Assembly: GCA_002320285.1 (NCBI GenBank)
Contig: DCKE01000027.1
Location: 267,264 to 331,263, forward strand
DNA from: Flavobacteriaceae bacterium UBA1682
GTDB taxonomy: Bacteria; Bacteroidota; Bacteroidia; Flavobacteriales; Flavobacteriaceae
Length of the DNA stretch: 64,000 bases
Reading direction: 5' to 3'
Every line of letters starts with the position of its first letter. Within the stretch, counting starts at the first letter, position 1. The notes under the pieces are model-generated. The model ran no database searches. It was not told the origin of the DNA and saw only the letters and a program-made list of their open reading frames with translations. The position numbers and the translations under genes are program-made. Shown here one piece after another: positions 9,153 through 18,187 of the stretch.

Positions 9153-9629
9153 ATGAGAAAAAGACAGGCTAAAAAAAGACCTCTTTTACCAGATCCAAAA
9201 TTTAATGATCAATTAGTAACACGTTTTGTGAACAACTTGATGTGGGATGGTAAAAAATCGACTGCTTTTAAAGTATTTTATGATGCATTAGAGATCGTAG
9301 AAGAGAAAAAGCAAGATGAAGAGAAAACATCATTAGAAATTTGGAAAGACGCTTTAACTAACGTTATGCCACACGTAGAAGTGAGATCTAGACGTGTTGG
9401 TGGAGCTACCTTCCAAATTCCGATGCAAATTCGTCCAGATAGAAAAATTTCTATGGCGATGAAATGGATGATTCTTTATGCGAGAAGAAGAAATGAGAAA
9501 TCTATGGCTGGAAAGTTAGCCTCTGAAATTTTAGCTGGTGCTAAAGAAGAAGGAGCTGCTGTAAAGAAAAGAATGGATACTCATAAGATGGCTGAAGCGA
9601 ACAAAGCATTCTCTCACTTTAGATTTTAA
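9153..9629 (+). CDS. rpsG: 30S ribosomal protein S7
   Basis: S7 is the primary assembly protein that nucleates the 30S head, and it contacts the E-site tRNA. At 158 residues it has the normal length, with the N-terminal RKRQAKKRPLLPDPKF and central VEVRSRRVGGATFQIP motifs. It sits between rpsL (26 bases) and fusA (19 bases) as in the classical str operon. Confidence 0.98.
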   Translation: MRKRQAKKRPLLPDPKFNDQLVTRFVNNLMWDGKKSTAFKVFYDALEIVEEKKQDEEKTSLEIWKDALTNVMPHVEVRSRRVGGATFQIPMQIRPDRKISMAMKWMILYARRRNEKSMAGKLASEILAGAKEEGAAVKKRMDTHKMAEANKAFSHFRF

Positions 9630-9648
9630 TCCAAGAAAGATAATATAG

Positions 9649-11784
9649 ATGGCTAGAGATTTATTATATACAAGAAATATTGGTATTGCTGCGCATATCG
9701 ATGCAGGTAAAACTACTACTACAGAGCGTATTTTGTTCTATACAGGTAAGAACCATAAAATTGGAGAAACTCACGAAGGGTCTTCAACTATGGACTGGAT
9801 GGAGCAAGAGGCTGAAAGAGGTATTACCATTACATCTGCAGCTACTACTTGTACTTGGGATTTCCCAACAAATCAAGGAGCTAAGTTGCCAGAATCTAAA
9901 GAGTATCACTTCAACATCATTGACACTCCAGGACACGTTGATTTTACCGTAGAGGTAAACCGTTCTTTGAGAGTTTTAGATGGTTTGGTTTTCTTATTTA
10001 GTGCTGTTGATGGTGTTGAACCACAATCAGAAACTAACTGGAGATTAGCTGATAATTATAAGGTGCCTCGTATGGGGTTTGTAAACAAAATGGACCGTCA
10101 AGGTGCCAACTTCTTAAACGTGTGTAAGCAAGTAAGAGAAATGTTGAAATCTAACGCTGTGCCTATTGTTTTGCCAATTGGAGAAGAAGCAGATTTTAGA
10201 GGTATTGTTGATTTGGTTAAGAACCGCGCTATTGTATGGCACGATGAAAACCATGGAACAACTTTTGATATCGTTGAGATTCCTGCGGATATGGTTGATG
10301 AAGTTCGTGAATACAGAGCTGCGTTAATCGAAGCTGTTGCGGATTATGATGAAACCTTGATGGAGAAATTCTTCGAAGATGAAGATTCAATTACAGAAGA
10401 AGAGGTTCATATTGCTTTGAGAAAAGCGGCTATTGATATGTCTATCATACCGATGGTTTGTGGTTCTTCATTCAAAAATAAAGGAGTACAGTTCTTATTG
10501 GATGCTGTTTGTAGATACTTACCTTCTCCAATGGATAAGGAAGGTATTGAAGGAATCAATCCTGATACAGAATTGCCTGTTGTACGTAAACCATCAGCAA
10601 CGGAACCTTTCGCTGCTTTGGCATTCAAAATTGCTACGGATCCTTTCGTAGGAAGATTGGCTTTCTTCCGTGTTTATTCAGGAAGATTAGATGCGGGTTC
10701 TTATGTGTTCAATACGCGTTCTGGTAATAAAGAACGTATTTCTAGAGTTTACCAAATGCATGCCAATAAACAAAATCCTATCGATTATATCGAAGCGGGA
10801 GATATTGGAGCAGCGGTAGGGTTTAAAGACATCAAAACAGGGGATACTTTGTGTGATGAGAAAAACCCGATTATTTTGGAAAGTATGGACTTCCCGGATC
10901 CAGTTATCGGTATCGCTATTGAGCCTAAAACCAAAGCTGACGTTGATAGAATGGGTATGGCTTTAGCTAAATTAGCTGAAGAAGATCCTACTTTTACGGT
11001 TAAGACAGATAAAGCTTCTGGGCAAACGGTAATTTCAGGTATGGGTGAGCTTCACTTAGATGTACTTATCGATCGTATGAGACGTGAGTTTAAAGTGGAA
11101 GTAAACCAAGGTGAGCCTCAAGTAGAGTACAAAGAGTGTTTAACTCGTGCTGCTCAACATAGAGAGGTTTATAAAAAACAATCAGGTGGTCGTGGAAAAT
11201 TTGCAGATATTGTATTTACAATTTCTCCTGCAGATGACGTAGACGGAAAACCGTTTGTTGGTTTACAGTTTGTTAACGCTGTTAAAGGTGGTAACGTACC
11301 AAAAGAATATATTCCTTCTGTAGAAAAAGGTTTCAGAGAAGCTATGAAACAAGGGCCTTTGGCTGGTTTCGAAATGGACTCGATGAAAGTGACTCTAACG
11401 GACGGATCGTTTCACGCGGTGGATTCGGATGCTTTGTCTTTCGAATTAGCAGCTAAAATGGGATATAAAGAATCTGCAAAAGCTGCAGGAGCTGTTATTC
11501 TTGAGCCGATCATGAAATTAGAGGTATTAACTCCGGAAGAAAACATGGGTGATATTGTTGGAGATTTAAACCGTCGTCGCGGTCAAATCAACAACATGGA
11601 CGATAGAGCAGGAGCAAAGGTTGTTAAAGCTAGTGTGCCACTTTCAGAGATGTTTGGGTATGTGACTACGCTTAGAACGTTATCTTCTGGTAGAGCGACT
11701 TCAACGATGGAGTTCTCTCACTATGCTGAAACACCTTCTAATATTTCAGAAGAAGTTATTAAAAAAGCTAAAGGAAACGCTTAA
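9649..11784 (+). CDS. fusA: Elongation factor G
   Basis: EF-G is the GTPase that drives ribosomal translocation and, with RRF, ribosome recycling. The 711 residues contain the P-loop AHIDAGKT (15-22), the switch II motif DTPGH, the NKMD base-specificity motif, then domain II and the C-terminal domains IV and V. A Bacteroidota-type insert (TNQGAKLPESKEYHF) precedes the DTPGH strand. It is in the str-like group with rpsL and rpsG, but tuf does not follow; rpsJ does, after 11 bases. Confidence 0.98.
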   Translation: MARDLLYTRNIGIAAHIDAGKTTTTERILFYTGKNHKIGETHEGSSTMDWMEQEAERGITITSAATTCTWDFPTNQGAKLPESKEYHFNIIDTPGHVDFTVEVNRSLRVLDGLVFLFSAVDGVEPQSETNWRLADNYKVPRMGFVNKMDRQGANFLNVCKQVREMLKSNAVPIVLPIGEEADFRGIVDLVKNRAIVWHDENHGTTFDIVEIPADMVDEVREYRAALIEAVADYDETLMEKFFEDEDSITEEEVHIALRKAAIDMSIIPMVCGSSFKNKGVQFLLDAVCRYLPSPMDKEGIEGINPDTELPVVRKPSATEPFAALAFKIATDPFVGRLAFFRVYSGRLDAGSYVFNTRSGNKERISRVYQMHANKQNPIDYIEAGDIGAAVGFKDIKTGDTLCDEKNPIILESMDFPDPVIGIAIEPKTKADVDRMGMALAKLAEEDPTFTVKTDKASGQTVISGMGELHLDVLIDRMRREFKVEVNQGEPQVEYKECLTRAAQHREVYKKQSGGRGKFADIVFTISPADDVDGKPFVGLQFVNAVKGGNVPKEYIPSVEKGFREAMKQGPLAGFEMDSMKVTLTDGSFHAVDSDALSFELAAKMGYKESAKAAGAVILEPIMKLEVLTPEENMGDIVGDLNRRRGQINNMDDRAGAKVVKASVPLSEMFGYVTTLRTLSSGRATSTMEFSHYAETPSNISEEVIKKAKGNA

Positions 11785-11795
11785 TCTAAAAGAAA

Positions 11796-12101
11796 ATGAG
11801 TCAGAAAATAAGAATAAAATTAAAATCTTACGATCACATGTTGGTTGATAAATCAGCTGAAAAGATCGTAAAAACTGTAAAAAGTACAGGAGCAGTGGTA
11901 ACAGGGCCAATTCCTTTGCCAACTCATAAAAAGATTTTCACTGTTTTGCGTTCTCCGCACGTAAACAAAAAAGCAAGAGAGCAATTTGAAGTAAGTTCTT
12001 ACAAGAGATTGTTAGATATTTACTCTTCTTCTTCTAAAACTATCGATGCTCTAATGAAATTGGAGTTGCCTAGTGGAGTAGAAGTTGAAATCAAAGTGTG
12101 A
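11796..12101 (+). CDS. rpsJ: 30S ribosomal protein S10
   Basis: S10 is a 30S head protein and also the NusE subunit of antitermination complexes. At 101 residues it has the normal size, with the signature PLPTHKKIFTVLRSPHVNKKAREQFE near the middle, split here by its loop. Its position directly behind fusA, and separated from rplC by 96 bases with a terminator-like hairpin, makes it the last gene of the first transcription segment. Confidence 0.97.
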   Translation: MSQKIRIKLKSYDHMLVDKSAEKIVKTVKSTGAVVTGPIPLPTHKKIFTVLRSPHVNKKAREQFEVSSYKRLLDIYSSSSKTIDALMKLELPSGVEVEIKV

Positions 12102-12124
12102 TAAAACTCTTCCTTTAATAATAC

Positions 12125-12164
12125 AATCAAGTACGGAGACTTGGGTTTCTGTACTTGATTTTTT
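12125..12164 (+). terminator. Terminator-like hairpin between rpsJ and rplC
   Basis: AATCAAGTAC (12125-12134) pairs perfectly with GTACTTGATT (12151-12160). The stem extends inward by five more pairs, two of them G-T, to a CTTGGG loop, and a run of six T follows. This is a strong intrinsic terminator by shape. In the middle of a ribosomal-protein operon it may be an attenuator that adjusts S10/spc expression relative to the S12-S7-EF-G segment. Confidence 0.8.
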
Positions 12165-12197
12165 AATAGAATTCAATAATTAATTAATTTAATATTT

Positions 12198-12815
12198 ATG
12201 TCTGGGTTAATAGGTAAAAAAATCGGCATGACTAGTATATTCGACGAGAACGGGAAAAACATCCCTTGTACAGTTGTTGAAGTAGGTCCATGCGTAGTTA
12301 CCCAAGTCAGAACCAATGAGGTTGACGGGTATGAAGCGTTACAACTTGGTTTCGATGACAAAAAAGACAAAAGCGCAATTAAAGCTGAGTTAGGTCACTT
12401 TAAAAAAGCGGGTACGTCTGCAAAAAGAAAAGTCATTGAGATTAAGGAGTTTGAAAGCGAGTATAAATTAGGTGATGTTATCACAGTAGATCTTTTTCAA
12501 GAAGGTGACTTTGTAGATGTTCAAGGTGTTTCTAAAGGTAAAGGTTTCCAAGGGGTTGTTAAACGTCATGGTTTCGGTGGAGTTGGTCAAGCAACACACG
12601 GTCAACATAACCGTTTAAGAGCACCAGGATCTATCGGTGCTTCTTCTTATCCTTCTAGAGTATTCAAAGGAATGCGTATGGCAGGAAGAATGGGAGGAGT
12701 AAATGTAACAATTCAAAACCTTAGAGTTTTAAAAGTAGTTGCTGAAAAGAACCTACTTGTTGTTAAAGGAGCAATTCCAGGGCACAATAACTCTTATGTA
12801 ATCATTCAGAAGTAA
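12198..12815 (+). CDS. rplC: 50S ribosomal protein L3
   Basis: L3 is an early 50S assembly protein that reaches the peptidyl-transferase centre. It has 205 residues. The centre carries the conserved Gln-containing loop THGQHNRLRAPGSIG, the usual PrmB methylation site in enterics, then the GMRMAGRMGG motif. Its stop codon overlaps the rplD start by one base (TAATG), so the two are translationally coupled. Confidence 0.98.
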   Translation: MSGLIGKKIGMTSIFDENGKNIPCTVVEVGPCVVTQVRTNEVDGYEALQLGFDDKKDKSAIKAELGHFKKAGTSAKRKVIEIKEFESEYKLGDVITVDLFQEGDFVDVQGVSKGKGFQGVVKRHGFGGVGQATHGQHNRLRAPGSIGASSYPSRVFKGMRMAGRMGGVNVTIQNLRVLKVVAEKNLLVVKGAIPGHNNSYVIIQK

Positions 12816-13444
12816 TGGAAGTAAAAGTTTTAGATATCACAGGAAAAGATACTGGAAGAAAAGTTGAACTTTTGGATTCAGTATTTGCAATCGAACCGAA
12901 CAAACACGCAGTTTATCTTGATGTTAAACAATATTTAGCAAATCAAAGACAAGGTACACACAAAGCTAAAGAAAGAGCTGAAGTTGCGGGAAGTACACGT
13001 AAGATTAAAAAACAAAAAGGTACAGGTACCGCTCGTGCGGGAAGTATGAAAAACCCTTTATTCAAAGGAGGGGGAACCATCTTCGGACCAAGACCAAGAA
13101 GTTATTCTTTTAAACTTAATAAAAATTTGAAACGTTTAGCTAGAAAATCGGCATTCTCGATTAAAGCAAAAGAATCAAATTTAATTATCGTTGAAGATTT
13201 TAACTTTGAAACTCCACAAACTAAAAATTTCATCAATGTTTTGAATGCTTTAGGACTGGAAAATAAAAAATCTCTATTTGTGTTGGGTGATTCAAATAAA
13301 AATGTATATTTGTCCTCACGCAATTTAGAGAAGACTTCTGTTGTAATGAACTCAGAATTAAGTACTTACGCTATTTTAAATACGGTAAGTCTTGTTCTAA
13401 CAGAAGGTTCTTTAGAGGGAATTGTTGAAAATTTAAGTAAATAA
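12815..13444 (+). CDS. rplD: 50S ribosomal protein L4
   Basis: L4 lines the constriction of the polypeptide exit tunnel. At 209 residues it has the normal size. The tunnel-loop signature KKQKGTGTARAGS and FGPRPRSY are present. In Escherichia coli L4 represses the S10 operon by acting on its leader; whether the hairpin before rplC has that role here is unknown. It is coupled to rplC by a one-base overlap. Confidence 0.98.
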   Translation: MEVKVLDITGKDTGRKVELLDSVFAIEPNKHAVYLDVKQYLANQRQGTHKAKERAEVAGSTRKIKKQKGTGTARAGSMKNPLFKGGGTIFGPRPRSYSFKLNKNLKRLARKSAFSIKAKESNLIIVEDFNFETPQTKNFINVLNALGLENKKSLFVLGDSNKNVYLSSRNLEKTSVVMNSELSTYAILNTVSLVLTEGSLEGIVENLSK

Positions 13445-13451
13445 TAGGAAG

Positions 13452-13742
13452 ATGAGTATTTTAATTAAGCCTATCATTACCGAAAAAATCACAAAACAAG
13501 GAGAAATTTTCAATCGTTTTGGGTTCGTAGTGGACAAAAGAGCTAACAAAATTCAGATCAAAAACGCAGTGGAAGCTGCGTATGGTGTGAGTGTTGTTGG
13601 AGTAAATACCCTTAACTACAGAGCAGACCGATCAGTTAAATTCACCAAAAGTGGAATGATTAACGGTAAAACTAATGCCTACAAGAAGGCAATAGTGCAA
13701 GTGAAAGAAGGAGAGACAATAGACTTTTATTCAAATATCTAA
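13452..13742 (+). CDS. rplW: 50S ribosomal protein L23
   Basis: L23 sits at the exit of the peptide tunnel and is a docking site for SRP and trigger factor. It is a single domain of 96 residues, beginning with ILIKPIITEKIT and ending with the strand KAIVQVKEGETIDFY. It is 7 bases after rplD and 6 before rplB. Confidence 0.97.
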   Translation: MSILIKPIITEKITKQGEIFNRFGFVVDKRANKIQIKNAVEAAYGVSVVGVNTLNYRADRSVKFTKSGMINGKTNAYKKAIVQVKEGETIDFYSNI

Positions 13743-13748
13743 TAAATA

Positions 13749-14573
13749 ATGTCAGTTAGAAAATTAAAACCTATTACCCCAGGTCAGCGTTTTAGAGTTG
13801 TGAATAGTTTTGACGCTATTACAACTGATAAGCCGGAGCGTAGCTTGCTAGCACCGAAAAAAAACTCTGGAGGTAGAAATAGTCAAGGAAAAATGACCAT
13901 GCGATATATCGGTGGTGGTCATAAACAAAGATACCGTATCATTGATTTCAAAAGAACTAAAGTGGGAATTCCTGCTTCTGTGAAATCGATTGAGTATGAT
14001 CCAAACCGTACGGCATTTATCGCGTTAATCGCGTATGCTGATGGTGCGAAATCTTACGTTATCGCCCAAAGTGGTATGAAAGTGGGACAGTCAGTAATGT
14101 CTGGACCAGATGCAGCTCCAGAAGTGGGGAATGCAATGCCTTTAAGTAAAATTCCTTTAGGAACTGTTATTTCTTGTATCGAGTTACGTCCTGGTCAAGG
14201 AGCAGTAATTGCTCGTTCTGCAGGAACTTTTGCTCAGTTAGTTGCAAGAGACGGTAGATATGCTACAATCAAAATGCCTTCAGGGGAAATTAGATTGATT
14301 CTTTTAGAATGTATGGCTACGGTTGGTGCAGTATCTAACCATGATCATCAATTGATCGTTTCTGGTAAAGCCGGTAGATCTAGATGGTTGGGTAGAAGAC
14401 CAAGAACAAGACCAGTAGCGATGAACCCAGTTGATCACCCAATGGGAGGTGGTGAAGGACGCTCTTCAGGAGGTCACCCACGTTCTAGAAATGGAATTCC
14501 AGCTAAGGGGTACAGAACTCGTTCTAAAGTTAAGTCGAGTAATAAGTATATCGTAGAACGTAGAAAGAAATAA
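13749..14573 (+). CDS. rplB: 50S ribosomal protein L2
   Basis: L2 binds 23S rRNA near the peptidyl-transferase centre and is needed for subunit joining. It has 274 residues with an OB-like N-terminal domain, an SH3-like middle, and the universal C-terminal segment MNPVDHPMGGGEGRS, whose His is conserved. The gene order rplB-rpsS-rplV is the standard S10 order. Confidence 0.98.
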   Translation: MSVRKLKPITPGQRFRVVNSFDAITTDKPERSLLAPKKNSGGRNSQGKMTMRYIGGGHKQRYRIIDFKRTKVGIPASVKSIEYDPNRTAFIALIAYADGAKSYVIAQSGMKVGQSVMSGPDAAPEVGNAMPLSKIPLGTVISCIELRPGQGAVIARSAGTFAQLVARDGRYATIKMPSGEIRLILLECMATVGAVSNHDHQLIVSGKAGRSRWLGRRPRTRPVAMNPVDHPMGGGEGRSSGGHPRSRNGIPAKGYRTRSKVKSSNKYIVERRKK

Positions 14574-14583
14574 AAGATAAGAC

Positions 14584-14862
14584 ATGGCACGTTCATTAAA
14601 AAAAGGACCTTATGTTCACTTTAAGTTAGAGAAAAAAGTTCAAGATAATATTGAAAAGGGTAATAAAGGGGTTGTTAAGACTTGGTCTAGAGCTTCTATG
14701 ATTACTCCGGATTTTGTTGGACAAACTATCGCAGTGCATAATGGTCGTCAATTTGTACCAGTTTACGTAACAGAAAACATGGTCGGACATAAATTAGGGG
14801 AATTTTCACCAACTAGATCTTTTAGAGGTCATGCGGGTGCGAAAAATAAAGGAAAAAAATAA
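14584..14862 (+). CDS. rpsS: 30S ribosomal protein S19
   Basis: S19 is a head protein that contacts S13 and the A-site tRNA. It has 92 residues, starting ARSLKKGPYV and containing HNGRQFVPVYVTENMVGHKLGEF in two conserved halves. It ends in a lysine-rich tail. It is 10 bases after rplB. Confidence 0.97.
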   Translation: MARSLKKGPYVHFKLEKKVQDNIEKGNKGVVKTWSRASMITPDFVGQTIAVHNGRQFVPVYVTENMVGHKLGEFSPTRSFRGHAGAKNKGKK

Positions 14863-14871
14863 TAAGAAGCT

Positions 14872-15282
14872 ATGGGAGTTCGTAAAAGAGAGAGAGCCGA
14901 GCAAATTAAAGAAGCTAAGAAAGATGTTGCTTTTGCAAAGCTGAATAATTGCCCTACTTCGCCTAGAAAGATGCGTTTAGTTGCAGATCTAGTTAGAGGA
15001 CAAAAGGTAGAGAAAGCTCTTAATATATTAAGATTTAGTTCAAAAGAGGCTTCACGTAAATTGGAGAAACTACTTTTATCAGCAATCGCAAACTGGCAAG
15101 CTAAAAACAGCGAAGCTAATTTAGAAGAGGCAGGTTTGGTTGTGCAAGAAATAAGAGTAGATGGTGGTATGATGTTGAAAAGACTTCGTCCAGCTCCACA
15201 AGGTCGTGCGCACAGAATAAGAAAACGCTCAAATCACGTAACCGTGGTATTAGGAGCTAGTAATAACACACAAAGCAATTAA
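14872..15282 (+). CDS. rplV: 50S ribosomal protein L22
   Basis: L22 extends a beta hairpin into the exit tunnel next to L4. It has 136 residues, longer than the usual 110 because of a charged N-terminal extension (about 1-22) and a short tail. The core CPTSPRKMRLVADLVRG and hairpin GGMMLKRLRPAPQGRAHRI are intact, with no deletion of the sort known to give macrolide resistance. Confidence 0.97.
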   Translation: MGVRKRERAEQIKEAKKDVAFAKLNNCPTSPRKMRLVADLVRGQKVEKALNILRFSSKEASRKLEKLLLSAIANWQAKNSEANLEEAGLVVQEIRVDGGMMLKRLRPAPQGRAHRIRKRSNHVTVVLGASNNTQSN

Positions 15283-15290
15283 TAAACAGT

Positions 15291-16016
15291 ATGGGACAAA
15301 AAACTAACCCAATCGGGAATCGCCTTGGTATTATTAGAGGATGGGACTCCAACTGGTATGGTGGAAATGACTATGGTGATAAATTAGCCGAAGATCACAA
15401 GATCAGAAAGTATATCCATGCTCGTTTATCGAAAGCTAGTGTATCAAAAGTAATCATCGAGAGAACTTTAAAACTTGTAACCGTTACTATCACTACTGCT
15501 AGGCCTGGTATCATTATCGGAAAAGGTGGACAAGAGGTAGACAAGTTAAAAGAAGAGCTTAAGAAAATTACTGACAAAGAGGTTCAAATCAACATCTTTG
15601 AAATTAAAAGACCAGAACTTGATGCGTACTTAGTTGCAACTAGTATTGCTCGTCAAATCGAAAACAGAATTTCTTATCGTCGTGCTATTAGAATGGCTAT
15701 TGCTGCTGCGATTAGAATGAATGCTGAGGGAATCAAAGTTTTGATTTCAGGTCGTTTGAACGGAGCTGAAATGGCACGTTCAGAAATGTTCAAAGAAGGT
15801 AGAATTCCTCTATCAACTTTCAGAGCTGATATTGATTATGCACTTGCAGAAGCTCATACTACTTACGGTAGAATGGGAATCAAAGTGTGGATCATGAAAG
15901 GTGAAGTTTACGGTAAAAGAGATCTTTCTCCGTTAGTTGGAATGGACAAAAAACAGTCTAAATCAACAGGATCAGGAAAACCGGCTAAACCGAACCACCA
16001 ACGCAAAAGAAAGTAA
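15291..16016 (+). CDS. rpsC: 30S ribosomal protein S3
   Basis: S3 lies at the mRNA entry tunnel and has helicase-related activity. The 241 residues include the type II KH domain with PGIIIGKGGQEVDKL (about 64-78), then the S3 C-terminal domain and a lysine-rich tail. It is 8 bases after rplV. Confidence 0.98.
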   Translation: MGQKTNPIGNRLGIIRGWDSNWYGGNDYGDKLAEDHKIRKYIHARLSKASVSKVIIERTLKLVTVTITTARPGIIIGKGGQEVDKLKEELKKITDKEVQINIFEIKRPELDAYLVATSIARQIENRISYRRAIRMAIAAAIRMNAEGIKVLISGRLNGAEMARSEMFKEGRIPLSTFRADIDYALAEAHTTYGRMGIKVWIMKGEVYGKRDLSPLVGMDKKQSKSTGSGKPAKPNHQRKRK

Positions 16017-16033
16017 TTTTAAACTAAAGAAAA

Positions 16034-16453
16034 ATGTTACAGCCTAAAAGAACAAAATACCGTAAGGTACAGAAAGGTAAAATGAAAGGCATTTCTCAAA
16101 GAGGACATGAACTTTCAAATGGAATGTTTGGTATTAAATCTTTAGACTCATCGTTTATCACTTCTCGACAAATCGAGGCAGCGCGTATCGCGGCTACTCG
16201 TTTTATGAAACGTGAAGGGCAATTGTGGATCAAAATATTTCCAGACAAACCTATAACAAAGAAGCCTCTCGAAGTGCGTATGGGTAAAGGTAAAGGTGCA
16301 GTAGAATATTGGGTTGCTGTAGTTAAACCGGGAAGAATCATGTTTGAAGTAGGAGGAGTACCTCTTTCTGTTGCCAAAGAAGCGTTACGCTTGGCAGCTC
16401 AGAAGCTTCCTGTAAAAACTAAGTTTATCGTTGCTAGAGATTTCGAAGCATAA
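16034..16453 (+). CDS. rplP: 50S ribosomal protein L16
   Basis: L16 helps position A-site tRNA and is added late in 50S assembly. It has 139 residues, beginning LQPKRTKYRKVQKGKMKG and containing MGKGKGAVEYWVAVVKPG. The rpsC-rplP-rpmC order is standard. Confidence 0.98.
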   Translation: MLQPKRTKYRKVQKGKMKGISQRGHELSNGMFGIKSLDSSFITSRQIEAARIAATRFMKREGQLWIKIFPDKPITKKPLEVRMGKGKGAVEYWVAVVKPGRIMFEVGGVPLSVAKEALRLAAQKLPVKTKFIVARDFEA

Positions 16454-16465
16454 TCTAAATTTATT

Positions 16466-16657
16466 ATGAAACAATCAGAAATAGTGAATCTATCTGCAGC
16501 TGAGTTACAAGATGGACTTAGTCAGTTAAAGAAAACATATACCGACCTAAAATCAGCTCATGCGATTTCTCCTATAGAGAATCCTTTACAAATCAGATCT
16601 TTAAGAAGATCTATTGCTAGAGTATCAACTGAGCTAAGCAAAAGAGAGTTACAATAA
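16466..16657 (+). CDS. rpmC: 50S ribosomal protein L29
   Basis: L29 is a small two-helix protein near the tunnel exit, beside L23. It has 63 residues. The helix-loop-helix shape and the end of helix 2 (IRSLRRSIARVSTELSKRE) are recognisable. It is 12 bases after rplP and 17 before rpsQ. Confidence 0.95.
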   Translation: MKQSEIVNLSAAELQDGLSQLKKTYTDLKSAHAISPIENPLQIRSLRRSIARVSTELSKRELQ

Positions 16658-16674
16658 TTGTATTCTGCTGAAAG

Positions 16675-16932
16675 ATGGAAAAAAGAAATTTAAGAAAAGA
16701 GAGAATAGGTGTTGTTACGAGTAACAAAATGGAGAAATCTATTGTAGTTGCGGAGACAAAGAGAGTAAAACACCCGTTATATGGTAAGTTCGTGTTAAAA
16801 ACAAAGAAATACGTTGCGCACGACGAAACAAACGATTGTAACATTGGAGATACAGTAAAGATCATGGAAACAAGACCTTTAAGTAAATCAAAATGTTGGA
16901 GATTAGTTGAAATCATTGAAAGAGCGAAATAA
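16675..16932 (+). CDS. rpsQ: 30S ribosomal protein S17
   Basis: S17 is an OB-fold primary binder of 16S rRNA. It has 85 residues with RKERIGVVTSNKMEKSIVV near the start, VAHDETNDCNIGDTVKIMETRPLS in its two conserved strands, and a short tail. rplN starts 2 bases after its stop codon. Confidence 0.97.
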   Translation: MEKRNLRKERIGVVTSNKMEKSIVVAETKRVKHPLYGKFVLKTKKYVAHDETNDCNIGDTVKIMETRPLSKSKCWRLVEIIERAK

Positions 16933-16934
16933 TT

Positions 16935-17303
16935 ATGGTACAACAAGAATCAAGACTTAAAGTAGCAGATAACACGGGAGCAAAAGAAGTTTTGACTATC
17001 CGTGTACTTGGAGGAACGAAACGTCGTTATGCCTCTGTAGGTGATAAAATTGTAGTTTCAATTAAAGAAGCTACCCCTAACGCTAGCGTTAAAAAAGGGT
17101 CAGTTTCTACTGCAGTGGTTGTACGCACCAAAAAAGAAGTGAGAAGAGCCGATGGATCTTATATCAGATTTGATGACAACGCTTGTGTGTTGTTGAATGC
17201 AGCTGGTGAGATGAAGGGTACTCGTGTTTTTGGTCCTGTAGCAAGAGAACTTCGTGAAAGACAATTCATGAAAATTGTATCATTAGCACCTGAGGTGTTA
17301 TAA
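16935..17303 (+). CDS. rplN: 50S ribosomal protein L14
   Basis: L14 forms an intersubunit bridge and is the docking site for the silencing factor RsfS. At 122 residues it has the universal length, with MVQQESRLKVADNTGAKE at the N-terminus and FGPVARELRE near the C-terminus. It starts the spc-type segment after rpsQ with no break. Confidence 0.98.
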   Translation: MVQQESRLKVADNTGAKEVLTIRVLGGTKRRYASVGDKIVVSIKEATPNASVKKGSVSTAVVVRTKKEVRRADGSYIRFDDNACVLLNAAGEMKGTRVFGPVARELRERQFMKIVSLAPEVL

Positions 17304-17315
17304 TTCGTTCGAAAG

Positions 17316-17630
17316 ATGATAAAGCTAAAGATAAAAACAGGAGATACCGTTAGAGTAATTGCTGGAGACCACAAAGGTTCTGAAGGTACTGTTCTACGTG
17401 TATTACGTGAAAAAAACAAAGCTATTGTTGAAGGGGTGAATATTATTTCAAAACACGTGAAGCCTAGTGCTTCTAACCCTCAAGGTGGAATTGTGAAAAG
17501 AGAAGCTGCTATTCATATCTCAAACATCGCTTTAGTTGATACAAAAACTAAAGAAGTAACGAAAGTTACTTATAAAGTTGAAGGAGACAAGAAAGTAAGA
17601 GTTTCTAAAAAATCAAATCAAGTATTATAG
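17316..17630 (+). CDS. rplX: 50S ribosomal protein L24
   Basis: L24 is an assembly initiator near the tunnel exit. It has 104 residues with a KOW motif (about 7-30: GDTVRVIAGDHKGSEGTVLRV, read across its two strands) and VEGVNIISKHVKPS. It is 12 bases after rplN and 2 before rplE. Confidence 0.97.
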   Translation: MIKLKIKTGDTVRVIAGDHKGSEGTVLRVLREKNKAIVEGVNIISKHVKPSASNPQGGIVKREAAIHISNIALVDTKTKEVTKVTYKVEGDKKVRVSKKSNQVL

Positions 17631-17632
17631 TT

Positions 17633-18184
17633 ATGGCTTATTTACCAAGACTTAAAGACGAATATAAGAACAGAGTAATCTCTGCGCTTACAGAAGAATT
17701 CGGATACAAAAATGTTATGCAAGTTCCTAAACTTGAAAAGATTGTTGTAAGCCGTGGCGTTGGTGCTGCTGTATCAGATAAGAAATTAGTTGATTATGCA
17801 GTAGAAGAATTAACAAAGATTACGGGCCAAAAAGCAGTAGCTACTATCTCTAAGAAAGACGTTGCGGCGTTCAAATTGAGAAAGGGTATGCCAATTGGAG
17901 CAAAAGTAACTTTGCGAGGAGAAAGAATGTATGAGTTTTTAGACCGTTTGGTTACTTCTGCATTACCACGTGTTAGAGATTTCGCTGGAATCAAATCTGA
18001 TGGATTTGATGGAAGAGGAAACTACAACTTGGGGGTTACTGAGCAAATCATTTTCCCAGAAATCAACATCGATAAAGTAAACAAAATCGCTGGTTTTGAT
18101 ATCACTTTTGTAACTTCTGCTGAAACAGATAAAGAAGCCAAATCATTACTAGCTGAATTAGGACTACCTTTTAAAAAGAATTAA
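17633..18184 (+). CDS. rplE: 50S ribosomal protein L5
   Basis: L5 binds 5S rRNA and contacts P-site tRNA. It has 183 residues, including VPKLEKIVVSRGVG near the N-terminus, the FRLRKGMPIG-like segment FKLRKGMPIGAKVTLRG, and GRGNYNLGVTEQIIFPEI. It is in the standard spc position. Confidence 0.98.
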   Translation: MAYLPRLKDEYKNRVISALTEEFGYKNVMQVPKLEKIVVSRGVGAAVSDKKLVDYAVEELTKITGQKAVATISKKDVAAFKLRKGMPIGAKVTLRGERMYEFLDRLVTSALPRVRDFAGIKSDGFDGRGNYNLGVTEQIIFPEINIDKVNKIAGFDITFVTSAETDKEAKSLLAELGLPFKKN

Positions 18185-18187
18185 GTT

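Noticed and set aside
16617..16946. A 109-residue minus-strand frame opposite rpmC/rpsQ
   Set aside because: Antisense to certain ribosomal-protein genes; hydrophobic content comes from the complement of Lys-rich codons.
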